From: Roseiarcus sp036488815
GTDB lineage: Bacteria > Pseudomonadota > Alphaproteobacteria > Rhizobiales > Beijerinckiaceae
Assembly (NCBI GenBank): GCA_036488815.1
Contig: DASXGX010000006.1
Location: 41,663 to 105,662 of the forward strand
DNA: 64,000 bases
Direction: 5' to 3'
This document shows positions 1-8,617 of the stretch, piece after piece (positions within the stretch are counted from its first letter, which is position 1; every line of letters begins with the position of its first letter). The translations under genes and the position numbers were made by a program. Under the pieces are notes generated by a model. The model had not been told where the DNA came from. It searched no databases and worked only from the letters and a program-made list of their open reading frames with translations.

Positions 1-476
1 ATCGTATAAGGCGCGACGTCGCGCGTGACGACGGCGCCTGCGCCAATGACCGCGCCATTGCCGATGGAGACGCCGGGCGTGATCGTCGCGCCATGTCCGA
101 TCCAGACGTCGTGGCCGATCGTGACGGCGTTGTCGCGCCGCCACGCGAAGAACGTCTCTTCGCGCGCGGCGTCCGGCCAATAATCGTCGGCGCGGTAGGT
201 GAAGTGATGCATCGTCGCGCGCCAGGTCGGATGGTTGGTGGCGTTGATCCGCGCGTGCGAGGCGATGTTGACGAATTTGCCGATGCGCGTCGCCCAGGTC
301 TCGCAATCCTGCATCATGTAGGAATAGTCGCCGACCTCGGTCTCGGTGACGACGCAGCGCTCGGCGATCTCGACCCAGCGGCCGAGAACGCTGTCCTTGA
401 CGACCGAGGTCGGATGCACCAGCGCCTCTTCGCTGAGCCGCGTCGTGCGGATCGAGTTGTCGGACACGGCGTTCAT
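1..476 (-). CDS. Phosphonate-operon hexapeptide-repeat acetyltransferase (partial, 3' end cut by window)
   Basis: Left-handed beta-helix acyltransferase of the kind encoded in many phn operons (phosphonate metabolism transferase hexapeptide family). The readable part begins MNAVSDNSIRTTRLSEE and contains stacked hexapeptide turns (VHPTSVVKDSVLG, then IGHDVWIGHGATITPGVSIG, then GAVIGAGAVVTRDVAP). The C-terminus lies beyond base 1. The start overlaps the phnL stop by 4 bases, so it is translationally coupled as the last gene visible in the C-P lyase operon. It is probably an acetyl-CoA-dependent transferase, but the acceptor is not known from sequence; protecting a phosphonate amine or an intermediate is inference. 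phnM and phnN, if present, would lie further downstream outside the window. Confidence 0.8.
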   Translation of the reverse strand, partial: MNAVSDNSIRTTRLSEEALVHPTSVVKDSVLGRWVEIAERCVVTETEVGDYSYMMQDCETWATRIGKFVNIASHARINATNHPTWRATMHHFTYRADDYWPDAAREETFFAWRRDNAVTIGHDVWIGHGATITPGVSIGNGAVIGAGAVVTRDVAPYT

Positions 477-1192
477 GCGGCCTCGCGACTGGAAAAGCGC
501 GCGACGTCGACGATGCGGTCGGCGACGCGCGCGCGCACGTCCTCGTCGTGGAAGATGGCGAGGAAGCCGGTCCCGCGCGCCTTGCGCTCGGCGATCAGCG
601 CGACCACGGCGTCGCGATTGACGGCGTCGAGCGAGGCGGTCGGCTCGTCGAGAATGAGCAGCCGATGATCGCCCGCAAAGCCGCGGGCGATGTTGACGCG
701 CTGCTGCTCGCCGCCGGAGAAAGTCGCCGGCGGCAAACGCCACAGGCTCTCGGGCAGATGCAGACGCGAAAGCAGGCTGGCCGCCCGCTCGCGCGCCGCC
801 TCGCGATCGAGCCCGGATTCCTGCGCCGCCGCGGCGACGATGTCGAGCGCGCCGACCCGCGGGATGACGCGCAGGAACTGGCTGACATAGCCGACGATGC
901 GCCGCCGCGCGTCGAGAATGTCCTGCGGCTTGGCGCGCGCGACGTCGATGGCGCGCGGGCCGTCGGCGAGCAGAATGCGGCCCGTCTCGACGAGATAATT
1001 GCCGAAGGCCATCTTGAGCAGCGAGGATTTTCCCGCTCCGGACGGACCGCCGAGAACGACGCATTCGCCTAAGGAGACGCTGAAGGAGACGCCCTCGACG
1101 ACGGGCAGGCGCGTTCCCCCGTGCAGGTGGAGCGTGAAGGCTTTCGAGACGCCTTCGACGCGGAGCAGTTCGTTGGGCTGGAGCGGGCTCAT
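473..1192 (-). CDS. phnL: C-P lyase accessory ABC-type ATPase PhnL
   Basis: ABC-type ATPase subunit associated with the C-P lyase core complex and needed for phosphonate breakdown rather than transport. The 239-residue protein has Walker A (GGPSGAGKSS, about residues 50-59), the ABC signature (FSGGEQQRVNIARGF) and Walker B with DEPTA. The N-terminal stretch with LHLHGGTRLPVVEGVSF is typical of PhnL. Its ATG overlaps the phnK stop by 4 bases (1189-1192). The length matches the family. It lies in the unbroken run phnG-H-I-J-K-L. Confidence 0.93.
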   Translation of the reverse strand: MSPLQPNELLRVEGVSKAFTLHLHGGTRLPVVEGVSFSVSLGECVVLGGPSGAGKSSLLKMAFGNYLVETGRILLADGPRAIDVARAKPQDILDARRRIVGYVSQFLRVIPRVGALDIVAAAAQESGLDREAARERAASLLSRLHLPESLWRLPPATFSGGEQQRVNIARGFAGDHRLLILDEPTASLDAVNRDAVVALIAERKARGTGFLAIFHDEDVRARVADRIVDVARFSSREAA

Positions 1193-1962
1193 GCGGCGAG
1201 GACCGAGGAGACGAGGAGCTGGGTGTAGGGCGCTTGCGGATCGTCAAGCACACGGTCGGTGAGGCCGCTTTCGATCACCTCGCCCTGCTTCATCACCAAC
1301 ATGCGATGCGACAGCAGCCGCGCGACGGCGAGATCGTGCGTCACCAGGACGACGGCCAGGCCCATGTCGGCGATCAGGCCGCGCAGCAGGTCGAGCAGGC
1401 GCGCCTGCACCGACACGTCAAGGCCGCCGGTCGGCTCGTCCATGAACACGAGCCGCGGCCTCGTCACGAGGTTGCGCGCAATCTGCAGGCGCTGCCGCAT
1501 GCCGCCGGAATAGGTCGTCGGCGGGTCGTCGATGCGGCTGGCCGCGATTTCGACGCGGACGAGCCATTCCTCCGCGGCGGCGCGGATATTACCGTAGTGG
1601 CGGCCGCCGACCGCCATCAGCCGCTCGCCGATGTTGCCGCCGGCGGAGACGTTCATGCGCAGGCCGCGCGCGGCGTCCTGATGGACGAAGCCCCAATCGG
1701 TGCGCGCCAGCCCGCGCCGCTCGGCTTCACTGAGCGAGGCGAGCGGGCGGGGAGCGCCGTCGCGCATCCGGTACATCACCTCGCCTGCCTCCGGCTGCAG
1801 CGCGCCGGCGATGAGGCTGAGCAGCGTCGACTTGCCCGAACCGGATTCGCCGACGATGGCGAGCGCTTCGCCCTCGTAGAGGTCGAAGGAGATGTCGCGG
1901 CAGGCTGCGATCGCGCCGAAGCGCTTGCTGAGGCCGCGCGCGGAGAGGAGGGGAAGGTTCAT
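1189..1962 (-). CDS. phnK: C-P lyase accessory ABC-type ATPase PhnK
   Basis: ABC-type ATPase that binds the PhnGHIJ core complex. The 257-residue protein starts MNLPLLSARGLSKRFG. The frame stays open upstream, but this ATG overlaps the phnJ stop by 4 bases and gives the normal family length. Walker A is GESGSGKST, the signature is YSGGMRQRLQIARNL and Walker B is LVFMDEPTGGLD. The insertion with GDRH-like residues (GGRHYGNIRAAAEEWL) is usual for PhnK. It is cytoplasmic, with no membrane segments. Confidence 0.94.
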   Translation of the reverse strand: MNLPLLSARGLSKRFGAIAACRDISFDLYEGEALAIVGESGSGKSTLLSLIAGALQPEAGEVMYRMRDGAPRPLASLSEAERRGLARTDWGFVHQDAARGLRMNVSAGGNIGERLMAVGGRHYGNIRAAAEEWLVRVEIAASRIDDPPTTYSGGMRQRLQIARNLVTRPRLVFMDEPTGGLDVSVQARLLDLLRGLIADMGLAVVLVTHDLAVARLLSHRMLVMKQGEVIESGLTDRVLDDPQAPYTQLLVSSVLAA

Positions 1963-2822
1963 GGCCGCCGCTCCTCGCTCGCGCCCTGCGACTTCGCTTG
2001 GCGCTTCTGGCAATAATCGGTGTCGGAGCAGACGAACATGCGTCCGCCCTTGTCGTCGATCACCACCTCGTCGAGAAAGGATTCCGTCGAGCCGCAGAAC
2101 TCGCAAGCCGCGTCGAATTTGGTGCGCTCGAAGGGATGATCCTCGAAATCGAGCGAGACGACGCGCGTATACGGCGGCACCGCGTAGATGCGCTTCTCTC
2201 GTCCGGCGCCGAAGAGCTGCAACGCCGGGCAGTTGTCGAGCTTGGGGTTGTCGAATTTCGGAATCGGCGACGGATCCATGATGTAGCGGTCGGCGACGCG
2301 CGCGGGATAGGCATACGTCGTCGCGATATGGCCGTGGCGGGCGATGTCCTCGTAAAGCTTCACATGCATCACGCCGTATTCGGCGAGCGCGTGCATGGTG
2401 CGCGTTTCGGTTTCGCGCGGCTCGAGAAAGCGCAACGGCTCGGGGATGGGGACTTGATAAACGAGGACCTGATCGCTCGTCAGGGGCGTCTCGGGGAAGC
2501 GGTGGCGTGTCTGGATGACAGTCGCTTCCGCCGTGTCCGTCGTCGTCGCAACGTCGGCGGTCTTGGCGAAGAACGCGCGGATCGAGACCGCGTTGGTGGT
2601 GTCGTCGGCGCCCTGGTCGATGACCTTGAGAACGTCGTTCGGGCCGATGATCGCCGCTGTGACCTGCACGCCGCCGGTGCCCCAGCCGTAGGGCATCGGC
2701 ATTTCGCGCGACGCGAAGGGGACCTGATAGCCGGGGATCGCGATCGCCTTGAGGATCGCGCGGCGGATCATCCGCTTCGTCTGCTCGTCGAGATAAGCGA
2801 AATTGTATGCGCGAGCGCTCAT
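1959..2822 (-). CDS. phnJ: C-P lyase radical SAM core subunit PhnJ
   Basis: Catalytic subunit of C-P lyase. It cleaves the carbon-phosphorus bond of 5-phosphoribosyl-1-phosphonates by radical SAM chemistry using a [4Fe-4S] cluster. The 287-residue protein has the cysteine pattern CX2CX21CX5C at 240, 243, 265 and 271, one residue off the E. coli cysteines 241, 244, 266 and 272. All ligands are therefore present and the gene looks functional. The conserved N-terminal region YNFAYLDEQTKRMIRRA is intact. The start codon overlaps the phnI stop by 4 bases. A longer open frame upstream is shadow coding from phnI. Confidence 0.96.
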   Translation of the reverse strand: MSARAYNFAYLDEQTKRMIRRAILKAIAIPGYQVPFASREMPMPYGWGTGGVQVTAAIIGPNDVLKVIDQGADDTTNAVSIRAFFAKTADVATTTDTAEATVIQTRHRFPETPLTSDQVLVYQVPIPEPLRFLEPRETETRTMHALAEYGVMHVKLYEDIARHGHIATTYAYPARVADRYIMDPSPIPKFDNPKLDNCPALQLFGAGREKRIYAVPPYTRVVSLDFEDHPFERTKFDAACEFCGSTESFLDEVVIDDKGGRMFVCSDTDYCQKRQAKSQGASEERRP

Positions 2823-3922
2823 TCCGCGGCCTCCGCGTTCGGACTGGAAGAGGCCGCCGCCTGCTCGCGGCGCATCTCGCGCAGCAGCGCGAGCTCGGCT
2901 TGGAAGTCGACGTAATGCGGCAGCTTCAGATGCTCGACGAAGCCGGTCGCCTGCACGTTGTCGGAGTGGGAGAGCACGAATTCCTCGTCCTGCGCCGGGC
3001 TGTTGCGCTCCTCGGCGAATTCGTCGGCGCGCAGCGCGCGATCGACCAGCGCCATCGCCATCGCCTTGCGTTCGCTCTGGCCGAAGGCGAGGCCGTAGCC
3101 GCGCGTGAAGCGCGGCGGCTCGCCGTCGCCCCCCTTGAACTGGTTGACCATCTGGCATTCGGTGACCGTCACCGAGCCGAGCGGCACGGCGAAGCCGAGC
3201 TCCTCGACGTAAAGCTCGACTTCGACCTCGCCGAAGCGGACTTCGCCGACGAAGGGGTGGTTGCGGCCGTAGCCGCGCTGCGTCGAATAGGCGAGCGACA
3301 GCAGGAAGCCCTCGTCGCCGCGCGAGAGCGTCTGCAACCGCGCGTCGCGCGGGGCGGGGAAGCTCGTTGGGTCGCGCGTCACGTCGGCGACCGGCGCGCC
3401 GGGTTCCGCAGTGGGATTACGCTCGATCATGTCGTCGCCGGCGATGATGTCGGTGACGCGCGCCATCGTCGCGCCGACGTCCGCCGGGGCGGCGGCGGGA
3501 GCTTCGGGATCGCCGGCTTGCCCAAGCGAAAAATCGATCAGGCGGTGCGTGTAGTCGAAGGTCGGCCCGAGCACCTGTCCGCCGGGCATGTCCTTGTAGG
3601 TCGCCGAAACGCGCCGGCGGACGTTCATCGCGCCCGTGTCGAACGGCTCGGCGAAGCCGAAGCGCGGCATGGTGGTGCGGTAGGCGCGCACCAGAAAGAT
3701 CGCCTCGATGAGATCGCCGCGCGCCTGCTTGATCGCGAGCGCGGCGATCTCTCGGTCGTAGAGCGAGCCTTCCGACATCGCGCGGTCGACCGCGAGCGAG
3801 AGCTGTTGGTCGATTTGATCGATCGTAATCTCGGGCGTCGCGCGGTTCCCACGCCGCTTGTCGGCGAGCAATGCGTGGGCGTTGGCGATTGCGCGTTCGC
3901 CGCCCTTCACTGCGACATACAT
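2819..3922 (-). CDS. phnI: C-P lyase core subunit PhnI
   Basis: PhnI is the nucleosidase-like core subunit that, with PhnG, H and L, attaches the phosphonate to ribose triphosphate. The 367-residue protein begins MYVAVKGGERAIANAHALL, the standard PhnI start, and ends with LPHYVDFQAELALLREMRREQ before a short acidic tail. The ATG overlaps the phnH stop (TGA inside ATGA). Length and conserved blocks (YSTQRGYGRNHPFVGEVRFG, GYGLAFGQSERKAMAMALVD) fit the family. Confidence 0.95.
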   Translation of the reverse strand: MYVAVKGGERAIANAHALLADKRRGNRATPEITIDQIDQQLSLAVDRAMSEGSLYDREIAALAIKQARGDLIEAIFLVRAYRTTMPRFGFAEPFDTGAMNVRRRVSATYKDMPGGQVLGPTFDYTHRLIDFSLGQAGDPEAPAAAPADVGATMARVTDIIAGDDMIERNPTAEPGAPVADVTRDPTSFPAPRDARLQTLSRGDEGFLLSLAYSTQRGYGRNHPFVGEVRFGEVEVELYVEELGFAVPLGSVTVTECQMVNQFKGGDGEPPRFTRGYGLAFGQSERKAMAMALVDRALRADEFAEERNSPAQDEEFVLSHSDNVQATGFVEHLKLPHYVDFQAELALLREMRREQAAASSSPNAEAAE

Positions 3923-4521
3923 CAGCGCGCCTCCCCGGAAATGGCGACCGAGCGGGGCAGGCCGACGAGTTCCGCCTCGCTCGCCAGAATGAGATCGACG
4001 CCGAGCGGAAAACGGGCGCGATTGGCCGCCCATTGGGCGAGAAAATCGTGCGGCAAGGGCGCTGCGCGCAACTCCGCTTCGCCGTCGACGCCGGGGCCGG
4101 CAAGCCTCAGCGAGGCGCCTTCGCCGAACGCCGCGCCCTGCGCGAGAATCGTCGTCGAGCGGTCGGGATATTCGGCGCTGCCGGGGGCGAAGTCGGCAAG
4201 ACGCAATTCGTCGGCGACGAGATCGACGAGAGCGAAGACGGCCTTGTCGGGCGAGCGCGCCAACGGGGCGCCGGTGTGGAAGACGAGATAGTCGGCGACC
4301 GCGCGCCCGCTCGCCGCCGCGAACGACGGGGCGATCCACAGCGGCGTCTCATAATCCATGAGCGTCAGCAACGCCGCGGCGGCCGCGGGCGTCAGCGGCG
4401 CCGGCGGCGCCAGAGCGAGGCCGACATCGAAGATCGTCCCGGGCGTCGCCATCGCGCGCATGATGCCGCGGAAGACCGCCTGCGACTGGAAGACGGGATC
4501 GGCGAAAGCGGGCGCGGTCAT
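3922..4521 (-). CDS. phnH: C-P lyase core subunit PhnH
   Basis: Structural and catalytic subunit of the PhnGHIJ complex. The 199-residue protein starts MTAPAFADPVFQSQAVFRGIM with the typical block RAMATPGTIFDVG. It ends at residues PRSVAISGEAR, where its TGA overlaps the phnI ATG. Its own ATG overlaps the phnG stop by 4 bases. No membrane or signal sequence is present, as expected for a cytoplasmic complex member. An upstream extension in the same frame is antisense-like low-complexity coding and is rejected. Confidence 0.93.
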   Translation of the reverse strand: MTAPAFADPVFQSQAVFRGIMRAMATPGTIFDVGLALAPPAPLTPAAAAALLTLMDYETPLWIAPSFAAASGRAVADYLVFHTGAPLARSPDKAVFALVDLVADELRLADFAPGSAEYPDRSTTILAQGAAFGEGASLRLAGPGVDGEAELRAAPLPHDFLAQWAANRARFPLGVDLILASEAELVGLPRSVAISGEAR

Positions 4522-5003
4522 GTGTTGTCCTCTCCGCGGACGAGGGTGAAGAATTCGACGCGCGTCGCGGCAGTCTCCGCCCGCGTCTTGGCGCCCTCGG
4601 CGGCGAGGCGTTCCGCGATCGGCGCGAGCATCGCCGCTTCGACGTCGCCGCGCGCTTCCGGCCGCTGCCAGAGCGCATCGGCGATCGCGGCGAGCCGGGC
4701 GCGGGCGCCGTCCCGTCCGAGCACATGGCCGTAGCCGCGCTCGCCGCTCGCCAATTCGACGATGGCGCGCGTCACTGTCGCTTCGCCCGCGTTGAACGGC
4801 GCGCCGTCGCCGCCGATGCGTCCGCGCAGCATGACGAGGCCGGTCTCGATCGGCTTGAGGTCGCGCGCCTGGCAATTCGGCCAGAGGCGGTCGATCGGCT
4901 CCGCGAGTTCGGCGACGGTGGCGCGCGCGAAGAGCCCCATCGCGCGCTTGCGCGCCGCGACGGCTTCGTTCGCCGGTTTCGCGGTTTGCGGTTGGTTGGT
5001 CAT
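4518..5003 (-). CDS. phnG: C-P lyase core subunit PhnG
   Basis: Small subunit of the C-P lyase core complex. It is 161 residues from MTNQPQTAKPANEAVAARKRAMGLFARA, with the family blocks GLVMLRGRIGGDGAPFNAGEATVTRAIVEL and GYGHVLGRD. This start is preferred because the region upstream (to 5162) encodes phnE2 and an untranslated gap. The gap to phnE2 is 44 bases, the only break between transporter and lyase genes. It holds a short GCCGT/ACGGC hairpin but no clear promoter. The 3' end overlaps phnH. Confidence 0.93.
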   Translation of the reverse strand: MTNQPQTAKPANEAVAARKRAMGLFARATVAELAEPIDRLWPNCQARDLKPIETGLVMLRGRIGGDGAPFNAGEATVTRAIVELASGERGYGHVLGRDGARARLAAIADALWQRPEARGDVEAAMLAPIAERLAAEGAKTRAETAATRVEFFTLVRGEDNT

Positions 5004-5047
5004 GACGCTGCTCCTGGCGCCGTTTAACGGCATTTTTAGCGGCGAGG

Positions 5048-5908
5048 TCAATTTGTCCTCCGGCGGCGGCCGGCGATGGCGGCGCGCAGGTGGCCGGAAA
5101 CGAAATCGATCGCCGCCACCGCGATGAGGATGAGCAGGATGAGGAACGCGACCTGCCGCCACTCGAGCACGCGGATCTGCTCGGCCAGATCGAGACCGAT
5201 TCCCCCCGCGCCGACGATGCCGATGACGGTCGCCGCGCGGGTGTTGGATTCGATGAAATAGAGCACTTGGCCCGTCATGACGGGCAGCACCTGCGGCAGG
5301 AGGCCGAAGCGCGCTTCGGCGAGCCGCCGCCCGCCGGAAGCCTTGACCCCGTCGACCGGCTTGCGATCGGCGGATTCGATGATTTCGGCGAACAGCTTGC
5401 CAAGCGAACCAAAGTCCGAGACGGCGATCGCCAGAACGCCCGCGAAAGGCCCGAGGCCGACGACGTTGATCCAGATGAGCGCCCAGATCAGGATGTCGAT
5501 CCCGCGCACCGCGTCGAAAAGCCGCTTGATCGGTAGTCGCAAAATCGCCATCGGCACGACGTTGCGCGCCGCCAGGATGCCGAGGGGGAACGCCATCAGT
5601 GCGCCGAGCAGGGTGCCCAGCAGGGAGATCGCCAGCGTCTCGCCGAGCGCGTTGATGTAGGTCGGGAAATGGCCGCCCGCATCCGGGGGAACCATATCGG
5701 CCACGAACCAGCCGAGCTGCTTGAGGCCGGGCCCCAGCCGTCCCCAGGGAACGTCGAAGAAGGTAAGCGCGCCCGCATAGGCCGCCAGCATCGCCGCGAC
5801 GACGATGGCGCCAATCGTTCGCGCGCGCCAGTTCACTGCGAAGGCGGCGGGATAGCGCGCCCTCGCGGCGGCGACGTCGAGTCCGGCGATGGCCGTCTGC
5901 TGGCTCAT
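5048..5908 (-). CDS. phnE2: Phosphonate ABC transporter permease PhnE (second copy)
   Basis: Inner-membrane permease of the PhnCDE phosphonate importer, 286 residues. It has a first hydrophobic segment at about residues 30-52 and several more through the C-terminus. The permease EAA-type loop is EIIESADRKPVDGVKASGG followed by LPQVLP, and GIVGAGGIG closes the loop. The ATG overlaps the stop of the adjacent phnE1 by 4 bases. Two PhnE proteins probably form a heterodimer, which is common in rhizobia. Confidence 0.92.
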   Translation of the reverse strand: MSQQTAIAGLDVAAARARYPAAFAVNWRARTIGAIVVAAMLAAYAGALTFFDVPWGRLGPGLKQLGWFVADMVPPDAGGHFPTYINALGETLAISLLGTLLGALMAFPLGILAARNVVPMAILRLPIKRLFDAVRGIDILIWALIWINVVGLGPFAGVLAIAVSDFGSLGKLFAEIIESADRKPVDGVKASGGRRLAEARFGLLPQVLPVMTGQVLYFIESNTRAATVIGIVGAGGIGLDLAEQIRVLEWRQVAFLILLILIAVAAIDFVSGHLRAAIAGRRRRTN

Positions 5909-6798
5909 GCCTCGACCCTGCCGATCAGGGCGCGGCGAAGATATCCCGTGCCGATGTCGATGGCGACGACCGCCGCGATGATGAGAACGAGGATCGCGCT
6001 CACGTCGGAATAATAGAATTTTCGGATCGCCTCCATCAGGTCCTGCCCGATGCCGCCGGTGCCGACGAAGCCGAGCACCGTGGCGCCGCGCACGTTCATC
6101 TCGAAGCGCAGCAAGGCGAAGCTCGTAAAGCCAGGCAGAACTTGCGGCAAAGCGGCGAAGCGGACGGTCTCGATCCAGGAGGCGCCGCAGGCGCGCAGCC
6201 CATCGACCGGCTTCATGTCGATGTTCTCGGTCGTCTCGAAGAACTGCTTGCCGAGCGCGCCCATGCCGTGGATCGCGATCGCCAGCACGCCCGGCAGCGG
6301 GCCGAGGCCGAAGGCGACGACGAAGACGAGCGCGAACACCACGTCGGGCACGGTGCGGCAGAATTCGAGGAAGCGCCGCGTCGCGAAGACGACCGCGGGC
6401 GATCCGGTCAAATTGGGGGAGGCGAGGAAATTGAGCGCCAGCGCCGCGGCCGCGCCCGTCAGCGTGCCGACATACGCCATCAGGATCGTCTCGCCGATGA
6501 GCCGCAGCGAGCGCTTGAGGCTCCAGAACCAGGAGGCAGGATCGGTCCAGACGCGCGCGCCGGTGTCGAGCGTCATCAAGCGATCGAAATAGCTGAAGAA
6601 GCCGCCGATCTTGGCGAGAAACGTCGCCGGCGCCACTTCCGCCTCTATGGCGGAGAGGCCGATCAGGACGAGGAGGACCGCGGCGGCGACGAAGAGTTGC
6701 AGGCGCTTGGCGCGCGCAGCGCTGCGATAGGCCGCGATCAGCGCGGCGACTTGGCGATCGGGTAAGCGGACGACGGCGTTGGGCATGTCCGGCGACAA
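5905..6798 (-). CDS. phnE1: Phosphonate ABC transporter permease PhnE (first copy)
   Basis: Inner-membrane permease, 297 residues. A hydrophobic segment at about residues 34-55 is followed by a periplasmic region (FLAKIGGFFSYFDRL) and a BPD-type transmembrane core. The EAA-like loop reads FFETTENIDMKPVDGLRACGAS, then LPQVLPGF and GFVGTGGIGQDL. It is a clear paralogue of the next gene. It follows phnD after 54 bases and overlaps phnE2 by 4 bases. Confidence 0.92.
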   Translation of the reverse strand: MSPDMPNAVVRLPDRQVAALIAAYRSAARAKRLQLFVAAAVLLVLIGLSAIEAEVAPATFLAKIGGFFSYFDRLMTLDTGARVWTDPASWFWSLKRSLRLIGETILMAYVGTLTGAAAALALNFLASPNLTGSPAVVFATRRFLEFCRTVPDVVFALVFVVAFGLGPLPGVLAIAIHGMGALGKQFFETTENIDMKPVDGLRACGASWIETVRFAALPQVLPGFTSFALLRFEMNVRGATVLGFVGTGGIGQDLMEAIRKFYYSDVSAILVLIIAAVVAIDIGTGYLRRALIGRVEA

Positions 6799-6852
6799 GG
6801 GCGGGGCGGCGAGCGAAAGGCCTGACTTCCGCTCGCGACCCGAGTCCCTCTG

Positions 6853-7791
6853 TTACGACTTGTTCTTGCGGAGCGAGTCGACGAACTTCACGAGCTCGAC
6901 CGTCTTGTCGTAGTCGGCGTTTGCAACCGGCTCCCAGGGCCGGTTCTTGCCGTCGGAGAGACGTGCGAAGGCGTCGTGATCCTTGGTCGCGGCGTCAAGG
7001 AACGCCTGGCGGATCGTCGCCTTGAGATCATCGGGCAGCTCGGAGAGATAAGCGTAGGGCGAATTGATGATCAGCTCCGACTTCAGGATGATGCGGAAGT
7101 CGTCCTTGGTCATCGGCGAGCCGTCGGCGTTCTTCAACATCCCCTTGTTGAGCATGCGGGTGAGGTTGGAATCGTCGGGCGCATTCCACCAGTTGGCGCA
7201 GACGTCGACGGTGCCTTGGGCGAGCGCGAGCACCGCATTCTCGTGGCTGCCCGCGAAGACCGTCTTGGAGAAGAACGTATCCGCGTCGATGCCGAGGTGG
7301 TTGAGCTCGAAGCGCGGCATGTTGTTGCCGGAGGTCGAGTTCGGATCGACGAAGCCCATCGCCTTGCCCTTGAGATCCTGGATCTTCTGGTAGGGCGACT
7401 TGGCGAGGACGTAGAAGACCGAATAGTAGCCCTTCGAGCCGTCGCTATTGACGTCGATGGCGAAGGCGTCGGTCTTGACGCCGATGATGCGGGCCCGCGC
7501 GAAAGAAGCCGGTCCGTAGTAAGCGATCTGGATGTTCCCCGCGCGCTGGCCCTCGATGACGGCGGCGTAGTCGTTCGCGACGCGCAGCGTCACTTTCGTG
7601 CCGATCGCCTTGCTGAGGTAGTTCATGAAGGGCGTCCAGCGATCGACCACGCCGGAGGCGTTCTCCTCGGGGATCACGGCGAAGACGAGTTCGGGATATT
7701 TCTCTTTCCAGGCCTGCGCGCGGGCGCCGGAGGCGGCGAGCGCGCTCAAGCCCGCGCCGATCAGCAGCGAACGACGTGTAAACATTGCCAT
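6853..7791 (-). CDS. phnD: Periplasmic phosphonate-binding protein PhnD
   Basis: Substrate-binding protein of the phosphonate importer. From MAMFTRRSLLIGAG it has 312 residues. The leader has a twin-arginine-like RRSLL, a hydrophobic core and an ARAQA cleavage region, so export is expected. The mature part (LVFAVIPEENASGVVDRWTPF, then FAGSHENAVLALAQGTVDVCANW) is the PhnD/phosphite-binding fold. A GGAGGAG ribosome site lies just upstream and supports either this ATG or the next one at 7785. A longer frame reaching 7854 would enter phnC and is unlikely. Confidence 0.93.
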   Translation of the reverse strand: MAMFTRRSLLIGAGLSALAASGARAQAWKEKYPELVFAVIPEENASGVVDRWTPFMNYLSKAIGTKVTLRVANDYAAVIEGQRAGNIQIAYYGPASFARARIIGVKTDAFAIDVNSDGSKGYYSVFYVLAKSPYQKIQDLKGKAMGFVDPNSTSGNNMPRFELNHLGIDADTFFSKTVFAGSHENAVLALAQGTVDVCANWWNAPDDSNLTRMLNKGMLKNADGSPMTKDDFRIILKSELIINSPYAYLSELPDDLKATIRQAFLDAATKDHDAFARLSDGKNRPWEPVANADYDKTVELVKFVDSLRKNKS

Positions 7792-7819
7792 GCTCCTCCA
7801 GTGTTCGGCGTCTTCCGCC

Positions 7820-8617
7820 TCAAGCAGCCCTGTAAGCCGGGGCGAGCGCGCCATTCGGCGCCTCCGCCCCGAGCGCTTCCTTCGCCTCGATGCCGTAGAG
7901 ATCGCGCGCGGCGACTTCCGTGAGCTCAGCCGGAGGACCGTCGAACACGACGCGGCCGGCGGCGATCCCGATCAGGCGGTCGCAATAGGCGCGCGCCACT
8001 TCCAGCGAGTGCAGGTTGCACATCACGGTGATGCCGTGGTGGCGATTGATGCGCTGCAAGGCGTCCATGACGACGCGCGTGTTGCGCGGGTCGAGCGAAG
8101 CGATCGGCTCGTCGGCGAGAACGATCTCCGGCTCCTGCACCAGCGCGCGAGCGATGGCGACGCGCTGCTGTTGGCCGCCCGAAAGGTTGTCGGCGCGTTG
8201 CGCGGCGAAGGCTGCGATGTCGAGTTGCTCGAGAGCGGAGAGCGCGAACGCGATGTCCTGTTCTGACCAAAGCCGCAGGAGAGAGCGCAACGTCGACGTG
8301 TGATTGACCCGTCCCACGAGGACGTTGGTCAGCACGTCCAAGCGGCCGGCCAGATTGAATTGCTGAAAGATCATCGCGCAACGCGTGCGCCACTGGGCGA
8401 GGGCGTGCCCACGCAGCGCCGTCACGTCCGTGTCGCCGTAGCGGATGCGGCCGGTTGTCGGCTCTTCCAGACGGTTGATCATCCGCAGCAAAGTGGACTT
8501 GCCCGCTCCCGACCGGCCGATCACGCCGATGAAGCGGCCGCGATCGATCGAGAGCGAGACGCCGTCAACCGCGGTCTTCGACCCGAAACGCCGGGTAAGA
8601 TTTTCGATCACGAGCAT
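7820..8617 (-). CDS. phnC: Phosphonate ABC transporter ATPase PhnC
   Basis: ATPase of the PhnCDE importer and first gene of the operon. The 265-residue protein starts MLVIENLTRRFGSKTAVDGVSL. Walker A is GRSGAGKST, the signature is LSGGQQQRVAIARAL and Walker B is EIVLADEPIASLDP. The D-loop is followed by the PhnC-type H-loop region TVMCNLHSLEVARAYCDR. There is no strong Shine-Dalgarno sequence in front of the ATG. phnD follows after 28 bases. Confidence 0.94.
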   Translation of the reverse strand: MLVIENLTRRFGSKTAVDGVSLSIDRGRFIGVIGRSGAGKSTLLRMINRLEEPTTGRIRYGDTDVTALRGHALAQWRTRCAMIFQQFNLAGRLDVLTNVLVGRVNHTSTLRSLLRLWSEQDIAFALSALEQLDIAAFAAQRADNLSGGQQQRVAIARALVQEPEIVLADEPIASLDPRNTRVVMDALQRINRHHGITVMCNLHSLEVARAYCDRLIGIAAGRVVFDGPPAELTEVAARDLYGIEAKEALGAEAPNGALAPAYRAA